From the NCBI RefSeq assembly GCF_002931055.1, contig NZ_PSXX01000001.1, positions 62,001-126,000 of the forward strand: a DNA stretch of 64,000 bases. The letters are read 5' to 3'. A program made the position numbers and the translations under genes. Positions 10,508 through 18,558 of the stretch are shown here, piece by piece; within the stretch, counting starts at the first letter, position 1; each line of letters starts with the position of its first letter. The stretch comes from Pseudoclavibacter sp. AY1H1 (lineage in GTDB: Bacteria > Actinomycetota > Actinomycetes > Actinomycetales > Microbacteriaceae). The notes beneath the pieces were generated by a model. That model saw nothing but the letters and a program-made list of their open reading frames with translations. It had not been told where the DNA came from and did no database searches.

Positions 10508-11731
10508 TCAGCGCTCCGTGAGCTCGGGCTGCGTGTCTCGATGCTCGGTGAGTTCGGGCGCGGTGAGCCCGCGGAGCTGCTCCTCGACGGGGCGCGGCGT
10601 GCTGATGGGGGAGCCGATGTTGAGGGCGTCCAGCTTTCGAGCGGTGGGGAGGACTCGCGTCTCGAGGGAGCCCAGGAACGCGTTGTAGCTGGTGGTGGCA
10701 CCAGCCAGCGACCGGCCGAGCTTGTCGATGTGCGTGGCCAGCGTGCCGAGACGCGTGTGGAGCTGGGTGCTGAGTTCGAAGATCTCGTGGGCCTGGTCTT
10801 CGAGCACGTCCTGCTGCCAGGCGTAGGCGATGGCGCGGAGCGTGGCCCAGAGCGAGACGGGAGACGTGACCGCGACTCCGCGGTGGATCGCGTCTTCCAG
10901 GAGCGACGGGTCGGAGGCGACTGCGGCCGAGAGCGCCGACTCGCTCGGGACGAACGCGATGACCAGCTCGGGGGATCCGGGCACCGCGCTCGGGTAGCCG
11001 CGCGCAGCGAGGGCGGTGACGTGTGAGCGAAGGGCCTTCGCGTGGTCGCCCATGAGGCTGCGCCGGCGTGCGGTCTCCTCCTGGTCGCCGAGTTCGCTGA
11101 GCTGGCTCGCGGCGAGATACTTCGCCATCGGGGCCTTCGCGTCGATGACGAGGTGCTTGCCCCCTGGCAGGTGCACGATCATGTCCGGGCGCCCCGGGCC
11201 CTGCTCCCCGGTGAGCGTGACCTGCGTGTCGAAGTCGACGCGCTCGATCATTCCGGAGGCCTCGACGATGTTGCGAAGCTGCGCCTCGCCCCACACACCT
11301 CGGGCCTGGTTCGACTGCAGCGCGGAGGCGAGCGAGTCGGTGGTCGCCCGCAGGCGCTCGTCTGCTTCGTGCTGGTTGCGGAGCTGCTCGCTGAGCTCGC
11401 CGTGCTGCTGCAGGCGCTGCTCCTCGATGGCGGCGACGGCGCGGCGCATGAGCTCGAGCTGCTTGTTCACCGGCGCGAGCGCCGTGAGCACCTGCTGTTC
11501 GCCGACGTCCTTCGTGCGTCGCGCCTCGAGCTGCGAGCGTTCCCGTGCGAGCACCTCCTCGAGATGCTGCTCGGCGGTGGAGCGTGCCTCGCTCGCAGCG
11601 AGGGCGCGTGCGCTGGCACCCGCCAGCTCGGTCGCCAGCTGTTGGCGCTGATTCGCTCCTCGCATCGCGGCGATCGCGAAACCGACGATGAGGCCGAGGA
11701 GGAGGCCGATGACGAGCGGAAGAAGGTCCAT
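10508..11731 (-). CDS. rmuC: DNA recombination protein RmuC
   Basis: A 407-residue protein with an N-terminal membrane anchor (residues about 4-22), a long coiled coil (to about residue 130, many Ala/Glu/Arg heptads) and the RmuC nuclease-like domain: GVWGEAQLRNIVEASGM, GPGRPDMIVHLPGGKHLVIDAKAPM and LVIAFVPSESAL. RmuC limits recombination between inverted repeats in E. coli (established); the mechanism in actinobacteria is untested. The ATG at 11731 follows a GA-rich stretch. It forms a run with the downstream-strand exonuclease gene, separated by only 30 bases. Confidence 0.93.
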   Translation of the reverse strand: MDLLPLVIGLLLGLIVGFAIAAMRGANQRQQLATELAGASARALAASEARSTAEQHLEEVLARERSQLEARRTKDVGEQQVLTALAPVNKQLELMRRAVAAIEEQRLQQHGELSEQLRNQHEADERLRATTDSLASALQSNQARGVWGEAQLRNIVEASGMIERVDFDTQVTLTGEQGPGRPDMIVHLPGGKHLVIDAKAPMAKYLAASQLSELGDQEETARRRSLMGDHAKALRSHVTALAARGYPSAVPGSPELVIAFVPSESALSAAVASDPSLLEDAIHRGVAVTSPVSLWATLRAIAYAWQQDVLEDQAHEIFELSTQLHTRLGTLATHIDKLGRSLAGATTSYNAFLGSLETRVLPTARKLDALNIGSPISTPRPVEEQLRGLTAPELTEHRDTQPELTER

Positions 11732-11761
11732 GCATCCACCCTCGCAGGTGCCTCCGACATT

Positions 11762-12391
11762 TCAGGCGAAGGTGGCCGCCGCGGTGAGTGTCGCGGCGAG
11801 TTCCCGCTCCCTGCTGAGCTCGATGCGCTCGATATCGACGCCCGTCGACGCGCCCACGTCGGCGAGTTCCGCAGCTCCCAGCCTTCGCGAGACGTCGACG
11901 ACGATGGCGGCGCTCGCCTCCGCATCGGAGACGGGGTCGTGGTGCACGAGCGTCGTGAAGCCTGCCGCCTCCGCGGCCACCGGGAGGCGGTAGGAGTGCA
12001 GCTCGTAGCTGCGTCTCGCGAGTCGGAGCGAGCAGAAGTAGGCGAGCGGTGGGAGCGTCGTGTTCGTCGCAAGGCTGATCGTGACGGCAACGCCGATGTC
12101 GAAGCGGGCGTTGTGCGCGACCAGCACATCGTCTCCGACGAAGGCCAGGAGACGGGGGAGCTGCTCCTCCCAGGTCGGTGCGCTGCGGGTCATCTCCCGG
12201 CTGATGCCGTGCAGCTGGACGTTGAAGGGCAGGAACGCGTCGTGGGGCTGCGGGGGCTGGATGAGCCAGCTCGCGCGCTCGACGACGGCACCGTCCCGCA
12301 CCTTGACGAGTCCGACGGCGCACGCCGAGGCGGGGGAGCCGTTGGCGGTCTCGAAGTCGATCGCGGTGAAGTCGATGGTCACGTCATTCAT
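11762..12391 (-). CDS. DnaQ-like 3'-5' exonuclease (DEDDh)
   Basis: A 209-residue exonuclease-fold protein. Exo I is FTAIDFETANGSPASACAVG (Asp-Glu), Exo II includes LVAHNARFDIGV (Asp) and Exo III is VHHDPVSDAEASA (His and Asp), the DEDDh pattern of the polymerase III epsilon family. No polymerase-binding or BRCT extension is attached, so it is probably a free proofreading or repair nuclease. The ATG at 12391 places the Exo I motif near the N-terminus; an upstream frame to 12433 adds an Arg-rich stretch that overlaps the ychF promoter region. It diverges from ychF. Confidence 0.88.
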   Translation of the reverse strand: MNDVTIDFTAIDFETANGSPASACAVGLVKVRDGAVVERASWLIQPPQPHDAFLPFNVQLHGISREMTRSAPTWEEQLPRLLAFVGDDVLVAHNARFDIGVAVTISLATNTTLPPLAYFCSLRLARRSYELHSYRLPVAAEAAGFTTLVHHDPVSDAEASAAIVVDVSRRLGAAELADVGASTGVDIERIELSRERELAATLTAAATFA

Positions 12392-12445
12392 GGTGGCACG
12401 AACCTGGCGCCGGTCGAATCGGGTGTGGCGCATCCGGTGGGCAAG

Positions 12446-12451
12446 TACGAT
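12446..12451 (+). promoter_or_regulatory. -10 element for ychF
   Basis: TACGAT lies 8 bases before the GTG at 12460; no Shine-Dalgarno sequence is present, so the transcript is probably leaderless. Confidence 0.45.
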
Positions 12452-12459
12452 AGGTGCTC

Positions 12460-13533
12460 GTGGCTCTTACTCTTGGCATCGTCGGCCTGCCCAACGTCGG
12501 CAAATCGACCCTTTTCAACGCACTCACGAAGAACCAGGTTCTCGCGGCGAACTACCCGTTCGCCACGATCGAGCCCAACGTGGGGGTCGTCGAGCTGCCG
12601 GATGCACGGCTGAAGGTGCTCGCCGAGATCTTCGGCTCTGAGCGCATCCTGCCCGCCGCCGTGTCGTTCGTCGACATCGCCGGCATCGTGCGCGGTGCGA
12701 GCGAGGGCGAGGGGCTCGGCAACCAGTTCCTCGCGAACATCCGCGAGGCGGACGCGATCGTCCAGGTCGTGCGCGGCTTCGAGGACGGCGACGTCGTGCA
12801 CGTCGACGGCAAGGTCGAGCCCGCGAGCGACATGGAGACGATCAACACCGAGCTGATCCTCGCCGACCTGCAGACCATCGAGAAGGCGCTCCCGCGCTTC
12901 GAGAAGGAGGTCAAGCAGAAGCGCCTCGACTCCTCCGTGCTCGAGGCGGCGAACGAGGCGAAGGCGGCGCTCGACGAGGGCACGCTGCTCTCGGCCACCA
13001 AGATCGACCTCGAGCCCATCAAGGAGCTCGGCCTGCTGACGGCCAAGCCCATGATTTTCGTCTTCAACATCGACGAGGCCGCGCTGAGCAGCGAGGAGAA
13101 GCTGGCTGAGCTCGCGGCGCTGGTCGCTCCGGCGAAGGCGATCTTCCTCGACGCGCAGACCGAGTCCGAGCTCATCGACCTCGACCCCGAGGAAGCCGCC
13201 GAGCTCCTCGCGTCGCTCGGTCAGGACGAGTCGGGCCTCAGCCAGCTCGCCCGCATCGGCTTCGACACGCTCGGGCTGCAGACCTACCTCACCGCGGGCC
13301 CCAAGGAGTCGCGCGCGTGGACGATCCGAAAGGGCTGGAAGGCACCAGCGGCGGCCGGCGTCATCCACACCGACTTCGAGCGCGGCTTCATCAAGGCCGA
13401 GGTCATCTCGTTCGACGACCTTGTCGAGACCGGCTCCACCGCCGAGGCTCGCGCCAAGGGCAAGGCCCGCATGGAGGGCAAGGAGTACGTCATGCAGGAC
13501 GGCGACGTCGTGGAGTTCCGCTTTAACGTCTAG
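12460..13533 (+). CDS. ychF: Redox/translation-associated ATPase-GTPase YchF (OLA1)
   Basis: A 357-residue Obg-family P-loop protein. Walker A is GLPNVGKST near residue 8, G3 is [11 protein letters not shown], and the G4 position reads FNIDE instead of NKxD, the change that gives YchF its ATP preference. A central coiled coil (residues about 130-200) and a C-terminal TGS domain ([18 protein letters not shown]) complete the family architecture. It interacts with ribosomes. The second GTG at 12460 ([11 protein letters not shown]) is preferred to 12454. A toxin-antitoxin pair begins 33 bases after its stop. Confidence 0.96.
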   Translation: MALTLGIVGLPNVGKSTLFNALTKNQVLAANYPFATIEPNVGVVELPDARLKVLAEIFGSERILPAAVSFVDIAGIVRGASEGEGLGNQFLANIREADAIVQVVRGFEDGDVVHVDGKVEPASDMETINTELILADLQTIEKALPRFEKEVKQKRLDSSVLEAANEAKAALDEGTLLSATKIDLEPIKELGLLTAKPMIFVFNIDEAALSSEEKLAELAALVAPAKAIFLDAQTESELIDLDPEEAAELLASLGQDESGLSQLARIGFDTLGLQTYLTAGPKESRAWTIRKGWKAPAAAGVIHTDFERGFIKAEVISFDDLVETGSTAEARAKGKARMEGKEYVMQDGDVVEFRFNV

Positions 13534-13560
13534 CGTTATTGACGCTCTGCGTTATACGCT
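13532..13560 (+). promoter_or_regulatory. Promoter and putative HigA operator of higBA
   Basis: Two small palindromes sharing AGCGTTAT/GCGTTAT occur in tandem: 13532-13546 (arms AGCGT and ACGCT) and 13549-13559 (arms GCGT and ACGC). The second overlaps the -10-like TATACGCT, whose TACGCT ends 6 bases before the higB GTG. Autorepression of type II antitoxin operons through such sites is family knowledge; binding here is inferred. Confidence 0.5.
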
Positions 13561-13566
13561 GACCTC

Positions 13567-13848
13567 GTGATCAGATCGTTCGGGAGCAAGGAGACCGAGC
13601 GCATCTGGCGCGAGCAGTATGTCAAGGGCGTCGATCGGGCGGTCCAACGAGCAACCCTGAGGAAGCTCGAGCTGATCCATGCGGCGAAAGATGCGGAAGA
13701 TCTGAGGATCCCTCCGGGGAACCGCCTGGAGAAGCTGGCTGGCGATCGACGCGGTCAACACAGTATCCGTGTGAACTCCCAGTGGCGTATCTGCTTCGTC
13801 TGGAGAGAGGGAGGGGCGGAAGATGTCGAACTCATCGACTATCACTGA
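13567..13848 (+). CDS. higB: Type II toxin, HigB/RelE superfamily
   Basis: A 93-residue toxin of the HigB family, expected to act as a ribosome-dependent mRNA interferase. It begins MIRSFGSKETERIW and ends with the core typical of this family, HSIRVNSQWRICFVWREGG followed by VELIDYH. The toxin gene precedes the antitoxin gene, the order characteristic of higBA. The GTG at 13567 lies 6 bases after TACGCT. The last 26 bases overlap higA in another frame, so production of the two proteins is linked. All family landmarks are present, so it looks functional. Confidence 0.92.
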   Translation: MIRSFGSKETERIWREQYVKGVDRAVQRATLRKLELIHAAKDAEDLRIPPGNRLEKLAGDRRGQHSIRVNSQWRICFVWREGGAEDVELIDYH

Positions 13849-14143
13849 CGCGGACGCGATCGAGCCGATCCACCCAGGGGAAATCCTGATGGAGGACTTC
13901 ATCGAGGGGTTCGGCATCACGCAGAACAAGCTCGCGGTGTCCATCGGTGTGCCTCCGCGTCGGATCAACGAGATCGTGCACGGCAAACGCGGCATCACCG
14001 CCGACACCGCGATCCGACTGGCGCGGTACTTCGGGACGTCGGAGGAGTTCTGGATGAACCTGCAGTCGAACTACGAGTTGCGACTCGAGCGCAGGGCTCT
14101 GCGCGACAAGGTTGCCGCGATCACACCGTTGAAGGTCGCATGA
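13823..14143 (+). CDS. higA: HigA family antitoxin (XRE-type DNA-binding)
   Basis: A 106-residue antitoxin with a helix-turn-helix in residues about 20-75 (HPGEILMEDFIEGFGITQNK, then LAVSIGVPPRRINEIVHGKR) and the SEEFWMNLQSNYEL segment common in HigA. It would neutralise HigB and repress the operon promoter. The ATG at 13823 lies inside higB, a 26-base overlap typical of coupled toxin-antitoxin genes. The pair sits immediately behind ychF; in M. tuberculosis that same place holds a different pair (VapBC32, from memory), suggesting a favoured insertion point. Confidence 0.94.
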   Translation: MSNSSTITDADAIEPIHPGEILMEDFIEGFGITQNKLAVSIGVPPRRINEIVHGKRGITADTAIRLARYFGTSEEFWMNLQSNYELRLERRALRDKVAAITPLKVA

Positions 14144-14192
14144 TGGATCTGTCGATCGGTGTCTCTGCGCACGGTGACGCAGTCGACGCTGA

Positions 14193-14933
14193 ATGCCTGT
14201 CGCCGTGACTCCGCATGGCTTGGATGGCGTGGAGATGTCGTCCCATTCTCCGCCTCGTGCGGCTGGAGTCGAGATCGAACCGCCGGATTCCTCGCACGTC
14301 CCGGCCAGGGAGCGTCGCGCGTCCCCACTCGGCGGACGCAAGCCCGTGACCGCCGAGCTGGCACAGTTCCAGACGCCCGATGAGCACGCCATGGACGACA
14401 TCCTCCCCGTCGACCTCGCGACGGTTCGTTTGCTCATCGTGGGCGTCAACCCGGGACTGTGGACGGCCGCGGTCAACGCCCCCTTCGCGCGACCCGGCAA
14501 CCGATTCTGGCCATCGCTCCACCGGGCCGGCTTCACGGATCACACCGTCGACGCATCGCGTGGCCTGTCTGCGCCAGACGAGCAGCAGCTGCTCCGGCGG
14601 GGCATCGCGCTCACGAACCTCGTGGGCCGAGCCACGGCGCGTGCCGACGAACTGACGCCCTCGGAGCTGCGCGACGGTGGGCAGCGAATCATCGAGCGAG
14701 TGAAGGAGATGCGGCCCGACGCCGTCGCCGTCGCCGGGATCACCGCATTCCGCACCGCGTTCGGCCTGCCGAAGTCGAAGCTCGGACGCCAGGAGGCGGG
14801 GACTGTCGTGGGCTGGACGGAGGACGTCGACCTGTGGGTCGTCCCGCAGCCCAGCGGACTGAACGCGCACGAGACGATCGACACCCTCGCCGCCAAATGG
14901 CGAGAGGTCTGGGACTCGCTTCCTCCCGAGTGA
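14193..14933 (+). CDS. mug: Mismatch-specific (G:U/T) DNA glycosylase, Mug family
   Basis: The core from about residue 55 to the end matches family 2 uracil/thymine DNA glycosylases, which remove U or T opposite G and start base-excision repair. Motif A is LLIVGVNPGLWTAA (catalytic Asn); the second motif reads VVPQPSGLNAH, where the family normally has NPSG. The frame gives 246 residues against the usual 170-190, and the first 50 residues are Pro/Ser/Arg-rich. The true start is uncertain: ATG 14193, ATG 14235 and GTG 14346 are in frame, and none has a good ribosome-binding site or -10 element. Confidence 0.8.
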   Translation: MPVAVTPHGLDGVEMSSHSPPRAAGVEIEPPDSSHVPARERRASPLGGRKPVTAELAQFQTPDEHAMDDILPVDLATVRLLIVGVNPGLWTAAVNAPFARPGNRFWPSLHRAGFTDHTVDASRGLSAPDEQQLLRRGIALTNLVGRATARADELTPSELRDGGQRIIERVKEMRPDAVAVAGITAFRTAFGLPKSKLGRQEAGTVVGWTEDVDLWVVPQPSGLNAHETIDTLAAKWREVWDSLPPE

Positions 14934-14974
14934 CGACGCAGCCCTCACGTCACGGAAACTCCAGGCATGCTCCG

Positions 14975-16168
14975 TCAGGACGCGAGCGGCACCTGGGCGG
15001 CGGCAACGCGGTGCGGGTACTCGGCCTCGCGCCCCTGGAAGCTCAGGATGCTCGGGTTCTGGATCACACCGTCCCGAATCTCGATCGCGCGAGTGAGCGT
15101 CGCACTCTCAGCCCACGCCTCCGGGCCTTCGAGAGCGGGGCGGAGGAACGGGAGCAGGGCCTCGCTGATGTCCCAGGTCGCGGAGTTCCACAGGTAGGAC
15201 GGGCTGTGGTCGACGGCGTAGTAGTTGACGCCCTGCCCGACCGTGAACATCGGCTGCTCAAACGTCGTGGGCCGTGCCCACTCGAACCCCATGCCCTCGT
15301 CGCAGGAGACGTCGATGATGAGGCTCCCCGTCGAGAACCGTGCGAGGTTCTCCGTGAGGAGGTAGGTCAACGGTGCGGCGACATCCTGGAAGGTGCAGTT
15401 GACAACGATGTCGTAGGTGGCCAGGAAATCGGGGAGCAGCCAATCGCCCTGCTCGGTGCTGACCGTGCTCAGGTGCGTCGGCCCGTCATCCGTGTTGAGC
15501 TGCGTGATGTGGGCGTTGTGGATGGGGGAGCCCACGGCCGCCGCGCCGCGCTGCGTGAGCACCTCGATGTCGTGGATGCCGTGCGCGTTGAGCGCCGTCA
15601 CCGCGCCTCGAGCGGTCGCACCGAAGCCGATCACCACGGCCCTGAGGCGAGGGCCGTAGAGGCCCGTCAGCCCGATGAGGCTGAGCGCGTGGATGACGGA
15701 GCAGTAGCCGGCGAGCTCGTTGTTCTTGTGGAAGACATGCAGGCTCATGTCACCCTGCGGCGTCCAGTGGTTCATCGCCTCGAACGCGATCAGCGTCAGC
15801 TTCCTGTCGATGGCGAGCTGCGTCACCTCCGGGTCCTGGACGCAGTGCGGCCACCCCCAGAGCACCCGCCCTGGTGTGAGCGCCGCCACATCCGCAGCCT
15901 GCGGCTTGGGGAGCAGGAGCACGTCAGCGGAGGCGAGGACCTCGGCTCGCCCGGCGACCCTGCCGACACGCGATTCCACGTAACCGGGCTCGAGCTGGAA
16001 GTCGGCCCCGTAGCCGCGCTCCACGATCATGCGAGCCCGCACGTCCGCGTCGATCCGATCGAGGTGATGCGGGTGGAGGGGAAGCCGGCGTTCGTTCTCC
16101 ATCGAGGAGTCGGCGAGGACACCGAGCGAGAGCAGCGGAGCACGGGTGGAGGCGACAGCGGACGACAT
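14975..16168 (-). CDS. Alanine dehydrogenase/PNT family enzyme, like N5-(carboxyethyl)ornithine synthase
   Basis: A 397-residue NAD(P)-dependent enzyme. The N-terminal half resembles the AlaDH/PNT substrate domain (SMENERRLPLHPHH, then WGWPHCVQDPEVTQLAID); the Rossmann segment is LRAVVIGFGATARGAVTAL near residue 185. It lacks the exact AlaDH signatures and is closest in memory to N5-(carboxyethyl)ornithine synthase, which reductively condenses pyruvate with ornithine or lysine; substrate assignment is inference. It stands alone, convergent with the glycosylase gene and divergent from the TPR-HSP90 operon. Confidence 0.75.
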   Translation of the reverse strand: MSSAVASTRAPLLSLGVLADSSMENERRLPLHPHHLDRIDADVRARMIVERGYGADFQLEPGYVESRVGRVAGRAEVLASADVLLLPKPQAADVAALTPGRVLWGWPHCVQDPEVTQLAIDRKLTLIAFEAMNHWTPQGDMSLHVFHKNNELAGYCSVIHALSLIGLTGLYGPRLRAVVIGFGATARGAVTALNAHGIHDIEVLTQRGAAAVGSPIHNAHITQLNTDDGPTHLSTVSTEQGDWLLPDFLATYDIVVNCTFQDVAAPLTYLLTENLARFSTGSLIIDVSCDEGMGFEWARPTTFEQPMFTVGQGVNYYAVDHSPSYLWNSATWDISEALLPFLRPALEGPEAWAESATLTRAIEIRDGVIQNPSILSFQGREAEYPHRVAAAQVPLAS

Positions 16169-16320
16169 GGGATCCCATCATTGGGGAACCAGAGTCAGCT
16201 CCTGCCCTGACAGTACGCCCATTTCGGGCAGGCGCATTCGCTAGGGTGACCGGCAGCCACCTTCCCCAGCGTCCAAGCGTGCGGTGACCTCGGGAAGCAG
16301 ACCGCAGCCTGGAGGCCCAG

Positions 16321-18558
16321 ATGATCGCGTACTCAGAGATCGCCACGCTCGACGCCGAGCAGCACGAGCGCATCCAAGCTCTCTTCGAACGCAGCTCCGC
16401 GATCTGGGACCTTCCCGAGGACGAGGGCAAGCTCGAGGTCTGGGACGAGTTCATCGAGGACTGTGAGCGCGCCGAGTTCCCCCACCTCATCGCGAGCGCC
16501 CGCTTCGGCCAGTACACGACCCTCGTCAAGGCGGGACTCGCGGTCCGAGCGCTCGATGCGTACGTGCGGCTCATGCAGGTCATCCACCGCCACGGCGACC
16601 TCATCGCGCCCGAGAACGTCGGGCGCATGCTCAATTCCATCGCGACCGCGAGCATGACGCTCGTCGACGACCCGGCGGTGTCGCTTGAGCAGATCGCCCG
16701 CGCCATCGACCTCGTCGAGCAGCAGATACGACAGCGCGGTGCCGACATCGTGGGCGTCTACGTGGCGCGCGCCGTGGTCTCCGCGGCCAGGGGAGACGCC
16801 GACGCGACGTTCGACTGGATCCAACGGTGGCGATCCGAGAACAGCGTCGAGTGGCGGCCGGACGACTCCGGCGTCATCCAGATGGAGCTGCCGCTCGTCG
16901 CGCGCTTCGATCTGCCGCGCGCGACGGAGACGCTCGAGCAGCGGCTGCGGATGCTCGAGATCGACCCGAGTCAGTTCGACGCCACGCGTTCCGACGCGGA
17001 GAACGCCACGCCCCTCCTCATCCTGCTCGCCTTCTTCTACGTGCGCGCCGACCGTCGAAGCGACGCGAACCTCATCGCCGACCAGCTCCTCGCCGGGATC
17101 GGGGCCTCCCGACTCGCGCGGGACGGGGTCGCGGAGTTCCTCATCCCAGTCCTCGAGGAGCGTCCGGAGGCCGCGCTCGAGGCCGTGGACCACACCCTCC
17201 GCAACCTGCACCTCGACGGGAGCGACTGGGAGGCCACCGCCGCCACGGCGCGCAACCGCATCCTCGCCGACCCGACTGGGGACGAGGGCGGGCTGCTGCG
17301 AGCGCTCGCCGAGGAGGCTGCCGCCTCGCTCGACCGACGCGGCGGAACCGACGTGCACTCGCGGGAGCTCGACGAGTTCTGGTGGGCCGGCCTGCCCGCA
17401 CCGACGCGACCGGAGGCTGCCGATGACGAGGACGTCTGGGGTGACGTGGAAGAGCGCGCGGAGACGATCCTCGCGTCCGGCTGGCTGCCGCGCACCGCCT
17501 CGGTCAGCATGGACGAGCCGCCCATCTCCATCAAGCACCGCTACGTCGCGCACCTCGGCGCCACGATGGACCTTCTCTCGGCCGAGACCGCGGAGGACGC
17601 CGACGCCCTCGCGGCCTCGCTCTCCGCGCGCTCAGAGCAGCTGAAGTGCGCCACCACTCGGTACTGCGTGCCGCTGCTGCATGGCCTGCGCGCCGGCCAG
17701 CAGGGCGACATCGCCACGCTCGTGCGCGACTTCCGCGCGGCCCAGGTGGAGCTTCGGAACGACTCGGACGCGATCGAGGACTCCATCGCGGCCATCGGCG
17801 AGCGCTTCTTCGCCGTGACCGTCGACCAGGCGGTCGCCGCGCCCGACGTCACGTGGCCGGAGATCGAGGAGCTCATCGAGGCAGAGGTGCGCCTCCGAGC
17901 GGTCACCGGGGGACCCACCGCCCACCTGACCCTCGCACGCGCGGAGGTGGCGGCCCACCGCGGCGATACGGCGTCGCTGCGCGCCGCCCTCGAGCAACTC
18001 GGACCCCAGCTCGAAGCGGAGAGCCGAATGCTCGATCGGGTCACGGTCGACCTCGAAGTCGTCCGCCTCACCGCGTTCGCGGCGCCTGCGTTCGCGGCGG
18101 CAACCGCGAGAGTGATCCTCGCGGATGGCGACGCTGAGCAGGTGCGCGCCGCGACCGCCTGGCTGTGCTGGCTGGACGCTCGGTCAGGGAACAGGGCCGA
18201 AGCCTCGGCCGAGCTGGCCCGCATCCTCGAGAGTGTCGACGGCGACGTGGACGCGTTCGGTCCGCTGCCCGGATGGGTGCTGCTCGAGGGGATAGCCGCA
18301 CCCGGCGTCGAGCTTGGGCCGCTCATCGACGCGCTGCTGGCGGACGTCGACGAGTCGCCGAGCGACCTGATGATCTTCGCCGCGTGCGGCAGCGCCCTGC
18401 TCGCCACGGCCCCCGACGACCCTCGAGGGCCGGACCTCCGTGCGCTCGCCGCCGACATCACCCGACGGCTGGATGCCCGCAACGGCGATGACCGCTGGAG
18501 CACCTGGGTGCGCGAGAGATGGTTCGCGGGCGACGCTTCCCTCGGGGCGTCCGCATGA
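16321..18558 (+). CDS. TPR-like helical repeat protein, partner of HSP90-like ATPase
   Basis: A 745-residue cytoplasmic protein with no signal peptide or membrane helix, rich in Ala, Glu, Leu, Asp and Arg. It appears to be all helices; residues about 57-92 (SARFGQYTTLVKAGLAVRAL and following) have the spacing of a tetratricopeptide repeat, and similar helix pairs recur through the protein. No catalytic motif is visible. GGAGG precedes the ATG at 16321. Its stop overlaps the start of the HSP90-like gene (ATGA), so the two are translationally coupled. A co-chaperone, client adaptor or scaffold role is inferred from this coupling only. Confidence 0.75.
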   Translation: MIAYSEIATLDAEQHERIQALFERSSAIWDLPEDEGKLEVWDEFIEDCERAEFPHLIASARFGQYTTLVKAGLAVRALDAYVRLMQVIHRHGDLIAPENVGRMLNSIATASMTLVDDPAVSLEQIARAIDLVEQQIRQRGADIVGVYVARAVVSAARGDADATFDWIQRWRSENSVEWRPDDSGVIQMELPLVARFDLPRATETLEQRLRMLEIDPSQFDATRSDAENATPLLILLAFFYVRADRRSDANLIADQLLAGIGASRLARDGVAEFLIPVLEERPEAALEAVDHTLRNLHLDGSDWEATAATARNRILADPTGDEGGLLRALAEEAAASLDRRGGTDVHSRELDEFWWAGLPAPTRPEAADDEDVWGDVEERAETILASGWLPRTASVSMDEPPISIKHRYVAHLGATMDLLSAETAEDADALAASLSARSEQLKCATTRYCVPLLHGLRAGQQGDIATLVRDFRAAQVELRNDSDAIEDSIAAIGERFFAVTVDQAVAAPDVTWPEIEELIEAEVRLRAVTGGPTAHLTLARAEVAAHRGDTASLRAALEQLGPQLEAESRMLDRVTVDLEVVRLTAFAAPAFAAATARVILADGDAEQVRAATAWLCWLDARSGNRAEASAELARILESVDGDVDAFGPLPGWVLLEGIAAPGVELGPLIDALLADVDESPSDLMIFAACGSALLATAPDDPRGPDLRALAADITRRLDARNGDDRWSTWVRERWFAGDASLGASA

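Noticed and set aside
9357-12323. A minus-strand open frame of about 990 codons across glpX, rmuC and the exonuclease gene
   Set aside because: It is out of frame with all three recognised proteins, and its translation is Arg/Ala-rich low-complexity sequence.
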